From NCBI GenBank assembly GCA_024233305.1, contig JACKPV010000030.1, positions 62,001 to 126,000 of the forward strand: a stretch of 64,000 nucleotides of DNA, written 5' to 3'. Positions 37,101-48,496 of the stretch are shown piece after piece. Position 1 is the first letter of the stretch. The number at the start of each line of letters is the position of its first letter. A program made the position numbers and the translations under genes. The notes under the pieces were generated by a model, which saw nothing but the letters and a program-made list of their open reading frames with translations, did not search any database and was not told where the DNA came from. The DNA comes from Verrucomicrobiales bacterium (GTDB lineage: Bacteria; Verrucomicrobiota; Verrucomicrobiia; Limisphaerales; J093).

Positions 37101-38432
37101 CAGCATCCGGTCGCGGCCCTGGACCCGCACAATCGCGGCGGGGCTGCCGCCCTCCGCCGGCGTGACAATGGTCACCAGCGGCTCGCGATAGTGCGGCTCC
37201 CATTCGAGCCACACGGTACCCGAGCCGATGGTCGGCACGTAGGGAAAGGCGAAGCCGGTGAGGGTGTTGTTCGGTGACGTCAGCGGACTGGATTCGAAGT
37301 CGTCCTCCTCCAACGGTTGCACCGGATAGGCGAAGACCGCCTGTTGCGCCCCGCTGAGACGGAAGCGGGAGCCGTTGAGGATCGTCGCGCGTCCATCGGC
37401 CAGGTCGGCCGTCGCGAGGCGCAGGGTGACCGCAATCCCCGTGGCAGTGGTTTCCTGCGGGCCGAGGGAAAAGACGGGCGCCGGCGTCACCACCGTGAGG
37501 TCGGGTTCGTCCGCCACGACTTCCGCCACGTCCAGCCGCACGGTCGGCCACGGGGCCATTCCGGTGTTGTGAACCAGAGTGTGGACGAGCAGTTCGGTCG
37601 TTCCGTCGCCCAGGTCGGTCTCGGTGACGATCTGCGGACCGACGGTTTCCAGAATGCCCGATCCATCGCGCTCAGTGAAAATGTCCGGGTGGGTATGGTC
37701 GCCGGGAACCGGGGGTGGCACGACATCGGCTTCCTCTCCGACGGTCAGATCGAAGGCGAAGGCCACGTCGCCCGGGTTGTAGAGGGTGGATTCCCAACTC
37801 ATGACGAGCGTCAGGGTATACACCCCGGGCGGCAGGTCGGCGGAAAAGTGGGTGAGGGCCTGCCCGGTCATCGGCGGGGCCGGGTCTTCGTAGAAGTAGA
37901 GGTCCCCGCCCGGGCCTGACAGTTTCGTGGTACGGTGGACCACCGAACCCGACGCGGCGGCGAAATCGTGGGCCAGGTTCACGGGCATCGGTTCCCCGAT
38001 AATCTCAAAGCTGAAACTCGCGCTGGCGCCCGCCTCGAGGAACAGGAGGTCCGCGGCGGCGGCGGCGGCCTCGCGCGTGAAGGTCATGTCCATGGTCGCC
38101 GAGGCGAGGTAGCGCATGAAGGAGCCCTCGTTGCGGACCACGTAGTTGCGGCCCGCGACGTACCCATCGACCGTGAGCAATGGTTCGCCCTCGTTGTTCA
38201 GGAGTTCCACCTCGCCCGCACTGGTCACATACGCACCCCCCGGAAAGGGGCTGTCCGAAGTGGTGAAGACCTCCTCGTCCGGCATCGTCACTACGGAGGC
38301 GGAGAAACTGGCGGAGGTGCCCGGGGACGTGGGTCCGAGCGTGACGAGGCCGGCCGCCGGGGCGGGGAGCGCGGCGCAGACCACGAGCAGCGTCAGGCCG
38401 GCGGCCTTGGCGAAGGTGCTTTTTGCCATCAT
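34185..38432 (-). CDS. Giant secreted protein with beta-propeller-like repeats
   Basis: 1415 residues with a signal peptide (AAGLTLLVVCAALPAPAAG). Residues about 830-1200 hold WD-like/delta-60-like repeats: 'SGDLVAGSGSFSDGLIVRLS', 'YFVLGQVSDHAALIKIDASG', 'NGLVFKVDGDTGAVVWATVL' and 'AGGNALPNVLSDLPSMLLTK'. The N-terminal two thirds are beta-rich with no domain I can name. A Ca-binding TSP3-like stretch near the C-terminus reads DDQDGDGLTAREEFFLGTNT. It is an extracellular or cell-wall protein of unknown ligand, akin to the other giant proteins in the window. ATGs at 38432 and 38429 both open the signal peptide. Confidence 0.85.
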   Translation of the reverse strand: MMAKSTFAKAAGLTLLVVCAALPAPAAGLVTLGPTSPGTSASFSASVVTMPDEEVFTTSDSPFPGGAYVTSAGEVELLNNEGEPLLTVDGYVAGRNYVVRNEGSFMRYLASATMDMTFTREAAAAAADLLFLEAGASASFSFEIIGEPMPVNLAHDFAAASGSVVHRTTKLSGPGGDLYFYEDPAPPMTGQALTHFSADLPPGVYTLTLVMSWESTLYNPGDVAFAFDLTVGEEADVVPPPVPGDHTHPDIFTERDGSGILETVGPQIVTETDLGDGTTELLVHTLVHNTGMAPWPTVRLDVAEVVADEPDLTVVTPAPVFSLGPQETTATGIAVTLRLATADLADGRATILNGSRFRLSGAQQAVFAYPVQPLEEDDFESSPLTSPNNTLTGFAFPYVPTIGSGTVWLEWEPHYREPLVTIVTPAEGGSPAAIVRVQGRDRMLPALVKDVTRIGTQFVVSLFDPDNLDGNPGSAPVPLPKVMKDGLVVTDLTFDDHPEDLGVTEIPESHTTGNGLALSGFFPSPVPFHFNNVEISPGIVVSGSLGFHPEVISVTLEMQNAALHILEVRADYQADCNLLLETGESADNGSEPVAGREVTLLDFPLLNINLPAGFNFEPHLVLSSGATINAPSSLSLPVTAGLDVSLSAGVRDGVPYYDSQFTPVPLHVSDPGLYEALGATAEAHIDCEIKGFIGGFAGGVRTGPTLGARASADFTITPLDDPWWSADAALTAFAGMELNLAGIVTLVDAEHDLQRWSLSPFFPRDAGGPLFPRVAVRSFDPQPGFPALGNPRTRWIRSVQPDANGLNGDACFGIQLAGSGDLVAGSGSFSDGLIVRLSPEGGLLWAMNPSVQLVGGHAVAEPDGGFTVLGVARYSVRLAKFDDTGAVVWKRQLSPPSGSVWGQSLDLVRRDDEGGGSEYFVLGQVSDHAALIKIDASGNQVWGKLYPVQPFASEGISATPGAVCVTSAGDLVVAGNSTVDLSDNPIEPANITRNGLVFKVDGDTGAVVWATVLGSRNTASYHAVSEAPDGSIYAGGNALPNVLSDLPSMLLTKLDADGQWIDSVLIGSGLGGETVPHGGETPFDTIHDMAWVDGQLWVCGQMGLYNAGGVGGVGAGASAFTAMISEKLDVSRFVVHAGPATDSFQDIEPTEDGLFVTGFSGSFHPWPGGATAEGQQNPGSLLALMLPWEGRTRFHLASAGHPPDNVFGTPAQGSFFITPRVRAVSQFTSDTYETLFAGPGQINLTEDRALPLTILAEDYLMSPADFPLAPTFIEPAEFKSLEFLPRSLITDLASYLQWHQIDAEDDQDGDGLTAREEFFLGTNTSGLNTGAIAFDYLIDETTFEPFVRYTLTRSKLAGNALPSVYSTAEPGHPEGFQFREEVSSSTEPFDDERDWLFLELPAPAPWQFYQLALPE

Positions 38433-38681
38433 TTCAGTTAACAGTGGTATTCCGTCCTATTGCAGCGGACACGGTGCCCGGCCCGGCTGCTCGGGACAAG
38501 CCTCGCATGGGATTGCGGCCCGAAGCCGTGGGGAGGGCCTGATGGCGGGCTATCCGTGCCCGGTCAATTGCCTGGCGTCGAACCAAGGGCGACCGGCCAC
38601 CGGAAGGGTCCTCCTACTCCTCCTCCTGTCTCGGGCTGATAACGAACCCCCGGCCTCACCAGGGCACGCCGGGCCGCGCGG

Positions 38682-38877
38682 CGCCGGGTCGATTCAACAC
38701 GCTGCGCCAGCCGGCGTGCAGTCGGCGCTGAGCTTGATGGGCTGATGCAGTCCCACCGGTTTCGGCCGCCAGTCCCCGATTGGCGGACCGTCGCGCCCGG
38801 CGGCAGGCCGCCGCATCCCCGGTGAATCGTGCGCCGACCACCCGTCGGGGGCTACCAATCACTGAATGGTCACGGCT
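38682..38877 (+). repeat. 196-bp palindromic REPIN/MITE-like element, copy C (degenerate)
   Basis: Same order and length as copy A but more diverged: the left end reads CGCCGGGTCGATTCAACAC, the right end 'ATGGTCACGGCT', and the inner arm hairpin is CCGGCGTGCAGTCGG rather than the consensus. Its last base is the final base of the stop TGA of the pseudopilin gene that reads in from the right. Confidence 0.7.
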
Positions 38878-39581
38878 CAGAACCAGAAGCCGGGCCGGAT
38901 GCCGTTTCGCGTGCGCAGTTGCATCCGCGCGAAATTGCGCCAAGCGGCGTGGCCGTCGACGAACAGGATGTTCCCCCCGGCGGGCATCTGGCCCTGAAGG
39001 TGACTGGTGGTGTGATATTTCACCCGGCCGCTGGTGCTGGCGATCTTCGTGAAGTTGTTCGTGTCCGGCACCTCGGACATCACGATGTCGGCGACGAGTT
39101 CAACTTCCGAGGCGTTGGTCGTCACCAGGCGGGTCAGCAGGACCTTGCCCGGCGCGAGCGCCGGCACGCTGGGTCGCTCGATCATCCACGCGTAACTGGT
39201 CACCCGCCGGGTGCCGTCCGAGTAGTTCCACCAGAAATCCTTGTCGAACGTCTTGTAGCCCACGTGAAAGGCCGGGCAGTAGAGGATCTCGCGGTTGCCG
39301 CCGTTGTCGGTGATCTTGTCGGCCACGTCGGCATGCAAATCCCACAACCAGGCTCCGCCATCCTGGTCGCTGGTGGGCAGCCGGTCGTTGTTGTCGTCCG
39401 CATAGAGCCGCAGGGCCAAACCGATCTGGCGCAAGTTGCTCAGGCACGAAATGCGACGGGCCTTCTCCTTCGCCTTGCCGAGCGCGGGCAGTAGCATGCC
39501 TGCCAGGATGGCGATGATCGCGATGACGACCAGGAGTTCTATCAGGGTGAAGGCGTTCCGGCCTGTGCGCTGTCTTTTCAT
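38877..39581 (-). CDS. Type II secretion-type pseudopilin (prepilin-like)
   Basis: 234 residues from the ATG at 39581. The prepilin site is A/F in 'GRNAFTLIELLVVIAIIAIL', again with Ala at -1, followed by 'LPALGKAKEKARRISCLSNL'. The C-terminal domain includes 'GGNILFVDGHAAWRNFARMQ', the xDGH motif of this expanded family. It is similar in type to the gene at 27569-28441. The TGA stop (38877-38879) overlaps the end of repeat copy C by one base. Confidence 0.85.
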   Translation of the reverse strand: MKRQRTGRNAFTLIELLVVIAIIAILAGMLLPALGKAKEKARRISCLSNLRQIGLALRLYADDNNDRLPTSDQDGGAWLWDLHADVADKITDNGGNREILYCPAFHVGYKTFDKDFWWNYSDGTRRVTSYAWMIERPSVPALAPGKVLLTRLVTTNASEVELVADIVMSEVPDTNNFTKIASTSGRVKYHTTSHLQGQMPAGGNILFVDGHAAWRNFARMQLRTRNGIRPGFWF

Positions 39582-39920
39582 GGTTGGTGTTCGAGCTGTG
39601 GCTTCCGATGCGTCCCCGAACCTGGACGGGCTTCGCGCGTGGCCGATGCAAACAGCCGCACGCCCGCCAGGAACTCGGAACCTGGGCACCGTAACGTCGA
39701 CGCCCCGCGCCTGGCCAGACCCAAATCACGCCGGCGCGAAGAACGAAGTTGTCAGCCTTATGCGGGAAGGCTACGGTCGCAACCTGTAATCACCGAGCAG
39801 CAATGCCGAGGTCCCGTTTCATCCTGTCGTGGCGGGCCGGACCCGGGCGCCGGCGCGCCCCGGAACCGGACGGCGCGCTCGTCAACCGGAGCCCGACTCC
39901 CCATCACCAACCCTGAAACC
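39582..39920. other. Divergent intergenic region
   Basis: 339 bp between the divergent pseudopilin and giant-protein genes. Protein-like reading is absent on both strands. I see no clear promoter boxes, and no repeat copy. Confidence 0.4.
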
Positions 39921-42900
39921 ATGAAAACCACGCACAGAAGTCTGACGTTGGGCCTCGCCCTGCTGGCGCTGGGAGCGGCCGGCGGGCCGGTCCAAGGCGC
40001 CGAGGTGCTCACGCCCTGTTTCCTCAAGCTCTCGATCTACGAAGGCATCGAAGGCGCGCTGGTCAACGACCTGTTCTTCGATCCCAACTATCCAGACAAT
40101 CCGGGCCGGATCGAATACCTGCGCGCGTTCGACACCCGCGACGCCCTGCCGACGGACACCCTGGACAACTACGGCGGCCGCATCGAGGGTTACCTCACGC
40201 CGCAGGAGACGGGCAATTACACCTTTTTCCTGAGCAGCGACGACGGCGGCGAACTCTGGCTCAGCAATACGGATTCCGAAAGCGGCATCGCCCTGATCGC
40301 CTGGGAGGACGATTGCTGCGATCCCTTCCAGGAACCCGAGGCGGGCGACCCGACCACCTCGTTGCCGCAACCCCTCGTCGCCGGGCAGCGCTATTATGTC
40401 CAGCTGCTCTACAAGGAAAGTGCGGGCGGCGATTATGCGCGGGTGGCCTGGCGCAAGGATGGCGACGCCACCCCCGCCGCGGCGCTGCAGCCGATTCCGG
40501 GCGCCTTCCTATCCTGCGACGCGGACAACTCGCACAACCCGTCCGTCTCGATCACGACCGATCCCCAGAACATCGCGGGCGAGGAGAACACCGAAGTCAG
40601 CGTCAGCGTGGCGGCCACCACCACTCCGGCGGACCCGATGTGCATTCAGTGGCAGCGCAATGGTGTCAACATCCCCGGCGCCAACGGCGACACCTACACC
40701 TTCAAGCTGACCAAGGCGGACCAAGGGGCGCGTTACCGGGCGCTGGTGGCGGTTCCCGGCGCGTCGGCCACGAGCGCCGAAGCCCAGGTGACGAGTGTGA
40801 CGAACGACACTACCCCGCCCACCGTTCTCGGCGCCCGGGGCGTGCCGCGACAGCCGCAGGTCGTGGTCACCTTTTCCGAAGCCCTGAATCCCGCCAGCGC
40901 AACCGCCACCGGCAATTACGCGATTTCCGGGGGCGGCGGTCTGACCGTCTCGGATGCCAGCCTGTCGGCCGATGGGACCCGGGTGACGTTGACCACCGGA
41001 GCGCAAACCGTCGGCACGGAGTATACGATCACCATCAACAACGTCGCGGATGCGGCGGCGGCGCCGAATCCCGTGGCGCCCGGAACCCAGGTGAGTTTCT
41101 TTGCGCTGGGCGCCTGGCTGCAGGGTGAGGACGGCTTCGTCGTTTTCGAGGCGGAAGACTACGACCGCAACCTTGATGGCCTTTGGGAGCTGAACACGGC
41201 CCGCGGCCCGGCCTCGGGCGACGCTTCGATGTTGATTCCGAACGGCGTGGCCGACAGCGAAACCGGCACCAAGCTCGAATACGACATCGTGTTCACCAAG
41301 ACCGGCACCCACATCGTCTGGTACCGGGCGGGGGCCGATGCCGGCGAGGACGATTCGGGCTGGCTGCACCTCGACGGCGAACGGCCACCAAATCGCGTGA
41401 CCGGCAACGAGGCCAGCATGAGCGGCTTCAACGGAGCCATCTTCGAGTGGAACAGCACGCCGCAAGACGGCGCGGCGCCGTTCACCATCGAGATCGAGAC
41501 CACCGGCTTGCATACCATCGGCCTGGCGTCCCGCGAGGACGGCGCGTTCTTCGACAAATTCGTGATCACCACCGATCCGAACTTCAACCCGGACAGTTTC
41601 GGTCCGCTCGGCCCGCCCGTCACCTTGCGCGAAGGCGAGCCGCCGCCGACCGGGGCCGCCATCGAATTCACGCAGCAGCCCGTCGATGCCAGCGGGATCG
41701 AGGGGCAACCGTTGGTGGTCGACGCCGCGGTCTCCGTCAGCCCGGACGGTTCGCTTTACACCATCCAGTGGCAGCGCAAGGAAGGGGCAAACTTCACCGA
41801 CATCGTGGGACAAACCCTGCCGAGCCTGACCCTCGATCCCGTCACCCTCGACTGGAACGGCGCGGTCGTCCGCATGCGGGTCATCGCGCTCGGCATGACC
41901 GCCTACAGCGACGAAGCGAACCTCACCGTCACCACCGAGGACACCCCGCCCGAGGTGCTCAAAGCCAGCGGCATCGCGGCCACCCGACGGGTCACGGTGC
42001 AGTTCTCCGAACCGCTGGCCGCCGCCTCCGCGCAAAACCCCGCCAACTACGCCATCAGCGGCAGTGCCGGTTCGGTCGCGGTCACCGGCGCCACCCTCCT
42101 GGCCAATGAAACCACGGTGATCCTGGACACGGGCGCGCAGACCGTCGGCACCAAATACACGGTCACCGTCAACGGCGTCACCGACCAGGCGGCCTCCCCC
42201 AACCCGGTGGTCAACGGCCAGGCCAGATACTACGCGCTGGGCGATCTCCTCCCGCAGGGCGCGGATGGTCTGATCGTATTCGAGGCGGAGAGCTATTCGC
42301 TCAACACCGACGGCCTCTGGATCGAGGACAGTCAGCGCGGCACGCCTTCCGGCGGGTTGGCGATGGTCCTGCCCAACGGCGCCGGCGGCAGCGAAACCGC
42401 TTCCAAGCTGCTCTACGACCTCACCTTCACCCAGACCGGCACCCACATCATTTGGTACCGCGCCGGGGGCGACAGCGGGAATGATGACTCGTCCTGGCTG
42501 CACCTCGATGGCGATCGCCCGGTCGAGCGCGCCACCGGCAACCTGGCCAGCATGAGCGGCTTCAACGGCGCCATCTGGGTGTGGACCAGTGATCCGCAGG
42601 ATGGCGACAGCCCGATGACCTTCGAGATCGCTTCGCCCGGTCTGCACACCCTCGGGCTGGCCCGTCGCGAGGACGGCGCCTTCTTCGACAAGTTCGTCAT
42701 CACGACCGATCCGGACTTCGATCCGGAGGCGTTCGGGCCCCTCGGACCGCCCGAGACGCGGAGCGGCGCTCCCGCCCTGCCGGCCCTCGCCATTTCCTCA
42801 CCCGCCGACGGCAGCGCATTCCCCGCCGGCAGCAACCTGGACTTCACCGTTGACATCTCCGCAACCTCGCGGGTGATCAGCCGGGTCGAGTATCTCGCGG

Positions 42901-43880
42901 GAGGCGAGGTGATCGGCGAAACCACCACCGCTCCCTTCGACTTCACGTGGGAGAACGTGCCGACCGGCGGCTACGTCCTCACCGCGCGCCTGACCGATGA
43001 CGTCGGCGATTCCGTCCGTTCGGCGCCGGTCCTCGTCAAGGTCGGCGAACCGCGCGAAATCCTGTTCCTGGTCGGCACGGCGGATCTCTCGGCCGCTCCG
43101 GGCGATGCCGCGGTGCGCGACCACCTGGCCTCGTTCGGCTTCGACGTCGTGGTGGTCGAGGACATCAACTCGCAACCCAACGACGCCTTCGCCAAGCTGT
43201 TGATTGTCGACTCGTCGACCGTCGATTCCGGCTCGATTGCCGACCAATTCCGCGAGGCCGCCGTGCCGTTGCTGAGCTGGGAAGAGGCGAATCAGGACGA
43301 CTTCGGAATGACGGGCGATGTGGTCGACGTGGACCGCGGCAACGTGGGCGACCAGACCATGGTGCAGATCGTCAACGCCGACCATCCGCTGGCGGCCGGG
43401 CTCCCGGCGGGGTCGGTGACGGTGACCACTTCGCCGCTGGGATTCGCCTTCGGCAAGCCAGGCCCGAATGCCACGGTGGTCGCCACGGTTCCGGGCGTCC
43501 CCGAGCAAGCCGTGATCTACGGCTATGAAACAGGCGCCGAAATGATGGACGGCTTCATCGCTCCCGCACGCCGGGTCCAGATCTTCCTCTCGGACCTGGC
43601 CTTCCCGGCCTTGAATCCGGACGGCATGGCGCTGTTTGACGCCGCCTTGAGCTGGGCCTTGAACGAACCGCTGACCCCCGGCGAGGACTTGCAAGTCAGC
43701 GCCAGCCTCGACGGGGGCAACCTTGTGCTGAGCTGGCAGGGCGGCGTCGGACCGTTCACGGTGGAAAGCAAGAACGCGCTCACCGACCCCGCGTGGGGCA
43801 CGGTCACCACGACCGACGAAAACACCGCCAGCGTGGCGATCACGGGTGGCGCGGGCTTCTTCCGCATCCGCGGACAATAA
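39921..43880 (+). CDS. Giant secreted protein with PA14-like, SbsA/Ig-like and duplicated sugar-binding modules
   Basis: 1319 residues from the ATG at 39921, with a signal peptide (LTLGLALLALGAAGGPVQGA). Order: PA14/GLEYA-like lectin domain near residues 30-190 (NYTFFLSSDDGGELWLSNTD); Ig-like; SbsA-type Ig (VVVTFSEALNPASATATGNY); a carbohydrate-binding-like module (about 400-565) with 'FEAEDYDRNLDGLW' and 'GTHIVWYRAGADAGEDDSGW'. A second Ig/SbsA block follows (TVQFSEPLAAASAQNPANYA), then a near-copy of the module (about 775-945) with 'FEAESYSLNTDGLW' and 'GTHIIWYRAGGDSGNDDSSW'. After an Ig-like domain comes a ThuA-like C-terminal region (REILFLVGTADLSAAPGDAA). It is presumably exported and binds or recognises polysaccharide. 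A strong terminator follows. Confidence 0.85.
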   Translation: MKTTHRSLTLGLALLALGAAGGPVQGAEVLTPCFLKLSIYEGIEGALVNDLFFDPNYPDNPGRIEYLRAFDTRDALPTDTLDNYGGRIEGYLTPQETGNYTFFLSSDDGGELWLSNTDSESGIALIAWEDDCCDPFQEPEAGDPTTSLPQPLVAGQRYYVQLLYKESAGGDYARVAWRKDGDATPAAALQPIPGAFLSCDADNSHNPSVSITTDPQNIAGEENTEVSVSVAATTTPADPMCIQWQRNGVNIPGANGDTYTFKLTKADQGARYRALVAVPGASATSAEAQVTSVTNDTTPPTVLGARGVPRQPQVVVTFSEALNPASATATGNYAISGGGGLTVSDASLSADGTRVTLTTGAQTVGTEYTITINNVADAAAAPNPVAPGTQVSFFALGAWLQGEDGFVVFEAEDYDRNLDGLWELNTARGPASGDASMLIPNGVADSETGTKLEYDIVFTKTGTHIVWYRAGADAGEDDSGWLHLDGERPPNRVTGNEASMSGFNGAIFEWNSTPQDGAAPFTIEIETTGLHTIGLASREDGAFFDKFVITTDPNFNPDSFGPLGPPVTLREGEPPPTGAAIEFTQQPVDASGIEGQPLVVDAAVSVSPDGSLYTIQWQRKEGANFTDIVGQTLPSLTLDPVTLDWNGAVVRMRVIALGMTAYSDEANLTVTTEDTPPEVLKASGIAATRRVTVQFSEPLAAASAQNPANYAISGSAGSVAVTGATLLANETTVILDTGAQTVGTKYTVTVNGVTDQAASPNPVVNGQARYYALGDLLPQGADGLIVFEAESYSLNTDGLWIEDSQRGTPSGGLAMVLPNGAGGSETASKLLYDLTFTQTGTHIIWYRAGGDSGNDDSSWLHLDGDRPVERATGNLASMSGFNGAIWVWTSDPQDGDSPMTFEIASPGLHTLGLARREDGAFFDKFVITTDPDFDPEAFGPLGPPETRSGAPALPALAISSPADGSAFPAGSNLDFTVDISATSRVISRVEYLAGGEVIGETTTAPFDFTWENVPTGGYVLTARLTDDVGDSVRSAPVLVKVGEPREILFLVGTADLSAAPGDAAVRDHLASFGFDVVVVEDINSQPNDAFAKLLIVDSSTVDSGSIADQFREAAVPLLSWEEANQDDFGMTGDVVDVDRGNVGDQTMVQIVNADHPLAAGLPAGSVTVTTSPLGFAFGKPGPNATVVATVPGVPEQAVIYGYETGAEMMDGFIAPARRVQIFLSDLAFPALNPDGMALFDAALSWALNEPLTPGEDLQVSASLDGGNLVLSWQGGVGPFTVESKNALTDPAWGTVTTTDENTASVAITGGAGFFRIRGQ

Positions 43881-43910
43881 GGAGCAAATCCCGCCCCGGG
43901 GGCGACGACA

Positions 43911-43944
43911 GGGCATGCCGGTTGCAACCCGGCATGCCCTTTTC
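43911..43944 (+). terminator. Intrinsic terminator after the giant secreted protein
   Basis: A perfect 11-bp stem GGGCATGCCGG / CCGGCATGCCC with a 7-base loop TTGCAAC is followed by TTTTCC. It lies 30 bp downstream of the stop of the 1319-residue gene. Confidence 0.85.
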
Positions 43945-44264
43945 CTGGCCGGGGGCGGGTTCCCAACACGGGTGCAACCTCGTGTACCGCCTTTCCGACC
44001 TGGTCGCGTCCGAGAATCTGACGGGAGGCATCGACCTCAAACAACCACCGTCCGGTGTGCGGATATCGCCCCCTATGGCCGCCTGCGAAAGGCCGATCCC
44101 GAACGCGTCACCGCCGCGCGCCCCGAGGACAAACATCGGCCCGACCGCGACGGCGACCGCAAGATGTTCCCCGCACTCGCTTGATCCCGCAGCATTGGAC
44201 CGACGGGAGGGCCCAAGAACGGACGTGCAGACCGGGGGGATTTCTGTTCCGATGTCCTCGTCAA

Positions 44265-44579
44265 ATGCCGACTGAATTGCAGAACAGACTCCCGTTGATG
44301 TTCCGCGAATTCCTGGCCAACGAAGCCCGGGACGGGGCACAAGGCAATCGCCGCTTTGTGCCACGGAACTTCCTGCTCGACGAGGGCGTTGGTCCCGAAC
44401 GTGCGCAGGTCTACGCCGACTTCGTAAACGGGGTTTCCCCACTCTCCAACGCCTCCTGGCAGGCGAGCCACCAGGAGTATCTCGCCGAGCATGTTTTCGT
44501 TCCCCGCGCCGCCGGGGCGACGGATGGACTGGCGCAGCAAGCCGCCAACCCTGAGCCGTATCGATTCAACCCGCGGTAG
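44265..44579 (+). CDS. Small hypothetical protein, C-terminus in repeat D
   Basis: 104 residues from the ATG at 44265 (MPTELQNRLPLMFREFLANE). The body reads as protein (GNRRFVPRNFLLDEGVGPER, 'YADFVNGVSPLSNASWQASH') but I do not recognise it. The last six or so residues and the TAG stop come from the inner arm of repeat copy D, so the gene may be the N-terminal part of a larger one cut by the element, or a spurious frame. No signal peptide or membrane segment. Confidence 0.4.
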   Translation: MPTELQNRLPLMFREFLANEARDGAQGNRRFVPRNFLLDEGVGPERAQVYADFVNGVSPLSNASWQASHQEYLAEHVFVPRAAGATDGLAQQAANPEPYRFNPR

Positions 44580-44750
44580 CCACCGACGTGTAGTCGGCGC
44601 TGAAATCCAGGGGCTTACGCGGTCTCGCCGTTTCCGACTGCCAGTCACGTTTTGGTGAATCATCGCGCCCGGCGGCAGGCGGACGTATCCCCACTGTATC
44701 ATGCGCCGACTGCACGTCGGCGGCTACGACTTACCGCATCGTTTACGGCT
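44554..44750 (+). repeat. 197-bp palindromic REPIN/MITE-like element, copy D
   Basis: Left end AGCCGTATCGATTCAAC, GTAG at 44576, inner hairpin CCGACGTGTAGTCGG, inverted arm ending in CTAC at 44727, right end TTTACGGCT. It is flanked by CTGAG on both sides (or TGA on both sides outside GCCGTA...TACGGC), as if a short target duplication were present. Confidence 0.85.
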
Positions 44751-44778
44751 GAGCGGCTCCCCCGCCCACTTGGGCGCA

Positions 44779-44812
44779 AAACAAAAGCCGTCCCGATCTC
44801 CGGGACGGCTTT
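44779..44812 (-). terminator. Intrinsic terminator of the pyruvate phosphate dikinase gene
   Basis: On the minus strand an 11-bp stem AAAGCCGTCCC / GGGACGGCTTT (plus 44784-44794 and 44802-44812) is followed by TTGTTTTG. It lies 57 bp beyond the stop of the dikinase gene. Confidence 0.85.
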
Positions 44813-44868
44813 GACGTTTGCTGGCGAGTCTTGCGAGGGCGGCACGAACCGCTTCCCGCTGGATCAGG

Positions 44869-47640
<2,772 letters not shown>

Positions 47641-47700
47641 AAACTGATCTCGTTTCCGTGTTCTGAGTTCCGCTGCAATAACGCCCGCGAAAGTGAAGCA

Positions 47701-47728
47701 AAACTAACAAAGGCGAAAAGGGTGTCAA
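47701..47728 (-). promoter_or_regulatory. Probable sigma-70 promoter of ppdK
   Basis: On the minus strand TTGACA (plus 47723-47728) is separated by 16 bp from TAGTTT (plus 47701-47706). The -10 is only half conserved. The leader to the ATG at 47640 would be about 55 nt. Confidence 0.45.
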
Positions 47729-48496
47729 CGGTTAGTTGCGCCGTTCTTCCCGCCTGCCTCCTCCGCCCCGGGATGCGGCGTGCTCGCGCCGGCGCAGCGC
47801 CTCCGTCGCGCTCCGCCCGTCGAATTCCGCGCCGCCTTCGGTTGGTGGAACGCCGCAGTTGGGGGTTGACGCGCCCCCGTTTCGCAGGTTCTGATGCCGC
47901 CAAGCGCCCCATGGCCTGGAAAAGCAGACGTGCCCTCGGCCGCGGCTCCGGGCGCTCCGGGCGGTCCCTGCGGGGATCGACATCCGCCCGGTCCGACGGC
48001 AGGGTTTTGGCGATTTCCTGACGGTATCCGTCCAACCCACGACCAACCAACCGGCCGATCGGGAGTCTCAGGCTTCCGGTCGGCCCAGTCGTTCCCGCCT
48101 TTGTCACTCCCGCCGATCGACGGCTTGCCGTTCCGCGATGGCGGCGTGGCCGCTTCGTCGGCCGCGCGACGGAGCGGCGCTCGCGCAGCCCGGCTTTTTC
48201 CGCGTTCACCGCGGTTGGAGAAATGGCGCTCGGAATACACCCCGCCGGCCCCGCCGGCAGTGAGGTTTGCTGCCGAGTGTACTCGACGGTCCACAGGAGT
48301 CGAGAGGCGCCCGCGCGGCGGGTTTTGCGGTCATTTTCGTTGCGACCCGGCGGCGGCTCGGCCTAACCTGCCGGGCATGAACACCACGGTCTGCGGCGCC
48401 AGGGCCCCGACACCTGCTCAACCCCGTTGACAGTCCCGGACCCGGCCCGTGACCGCGAGCTTGGAAGATCGAAACACGTTTGCCATCCAAAACATC
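47729..48496. other. Long intergenic region without a supported gene
   Basis: About 770 bp between divergent ppdK and the oxidoreductase gene. Open frames exist on both strands but all are Arg/Gly/Pro-rich and out of line with real proteins here. A palindrome CCGCCGG-ccc-CCGGC-like lies near 48242-48258. It may hold a promoter for the oxidoreductase gene but no boxes are clear. Confidence 0.4.

Noticed and set aside
47725..48294. 189-residue frame in the ppdK upstream region
   Set aside because: Low-complexity Gly/Ala/Arg text and no start or family; treated as intergenic.
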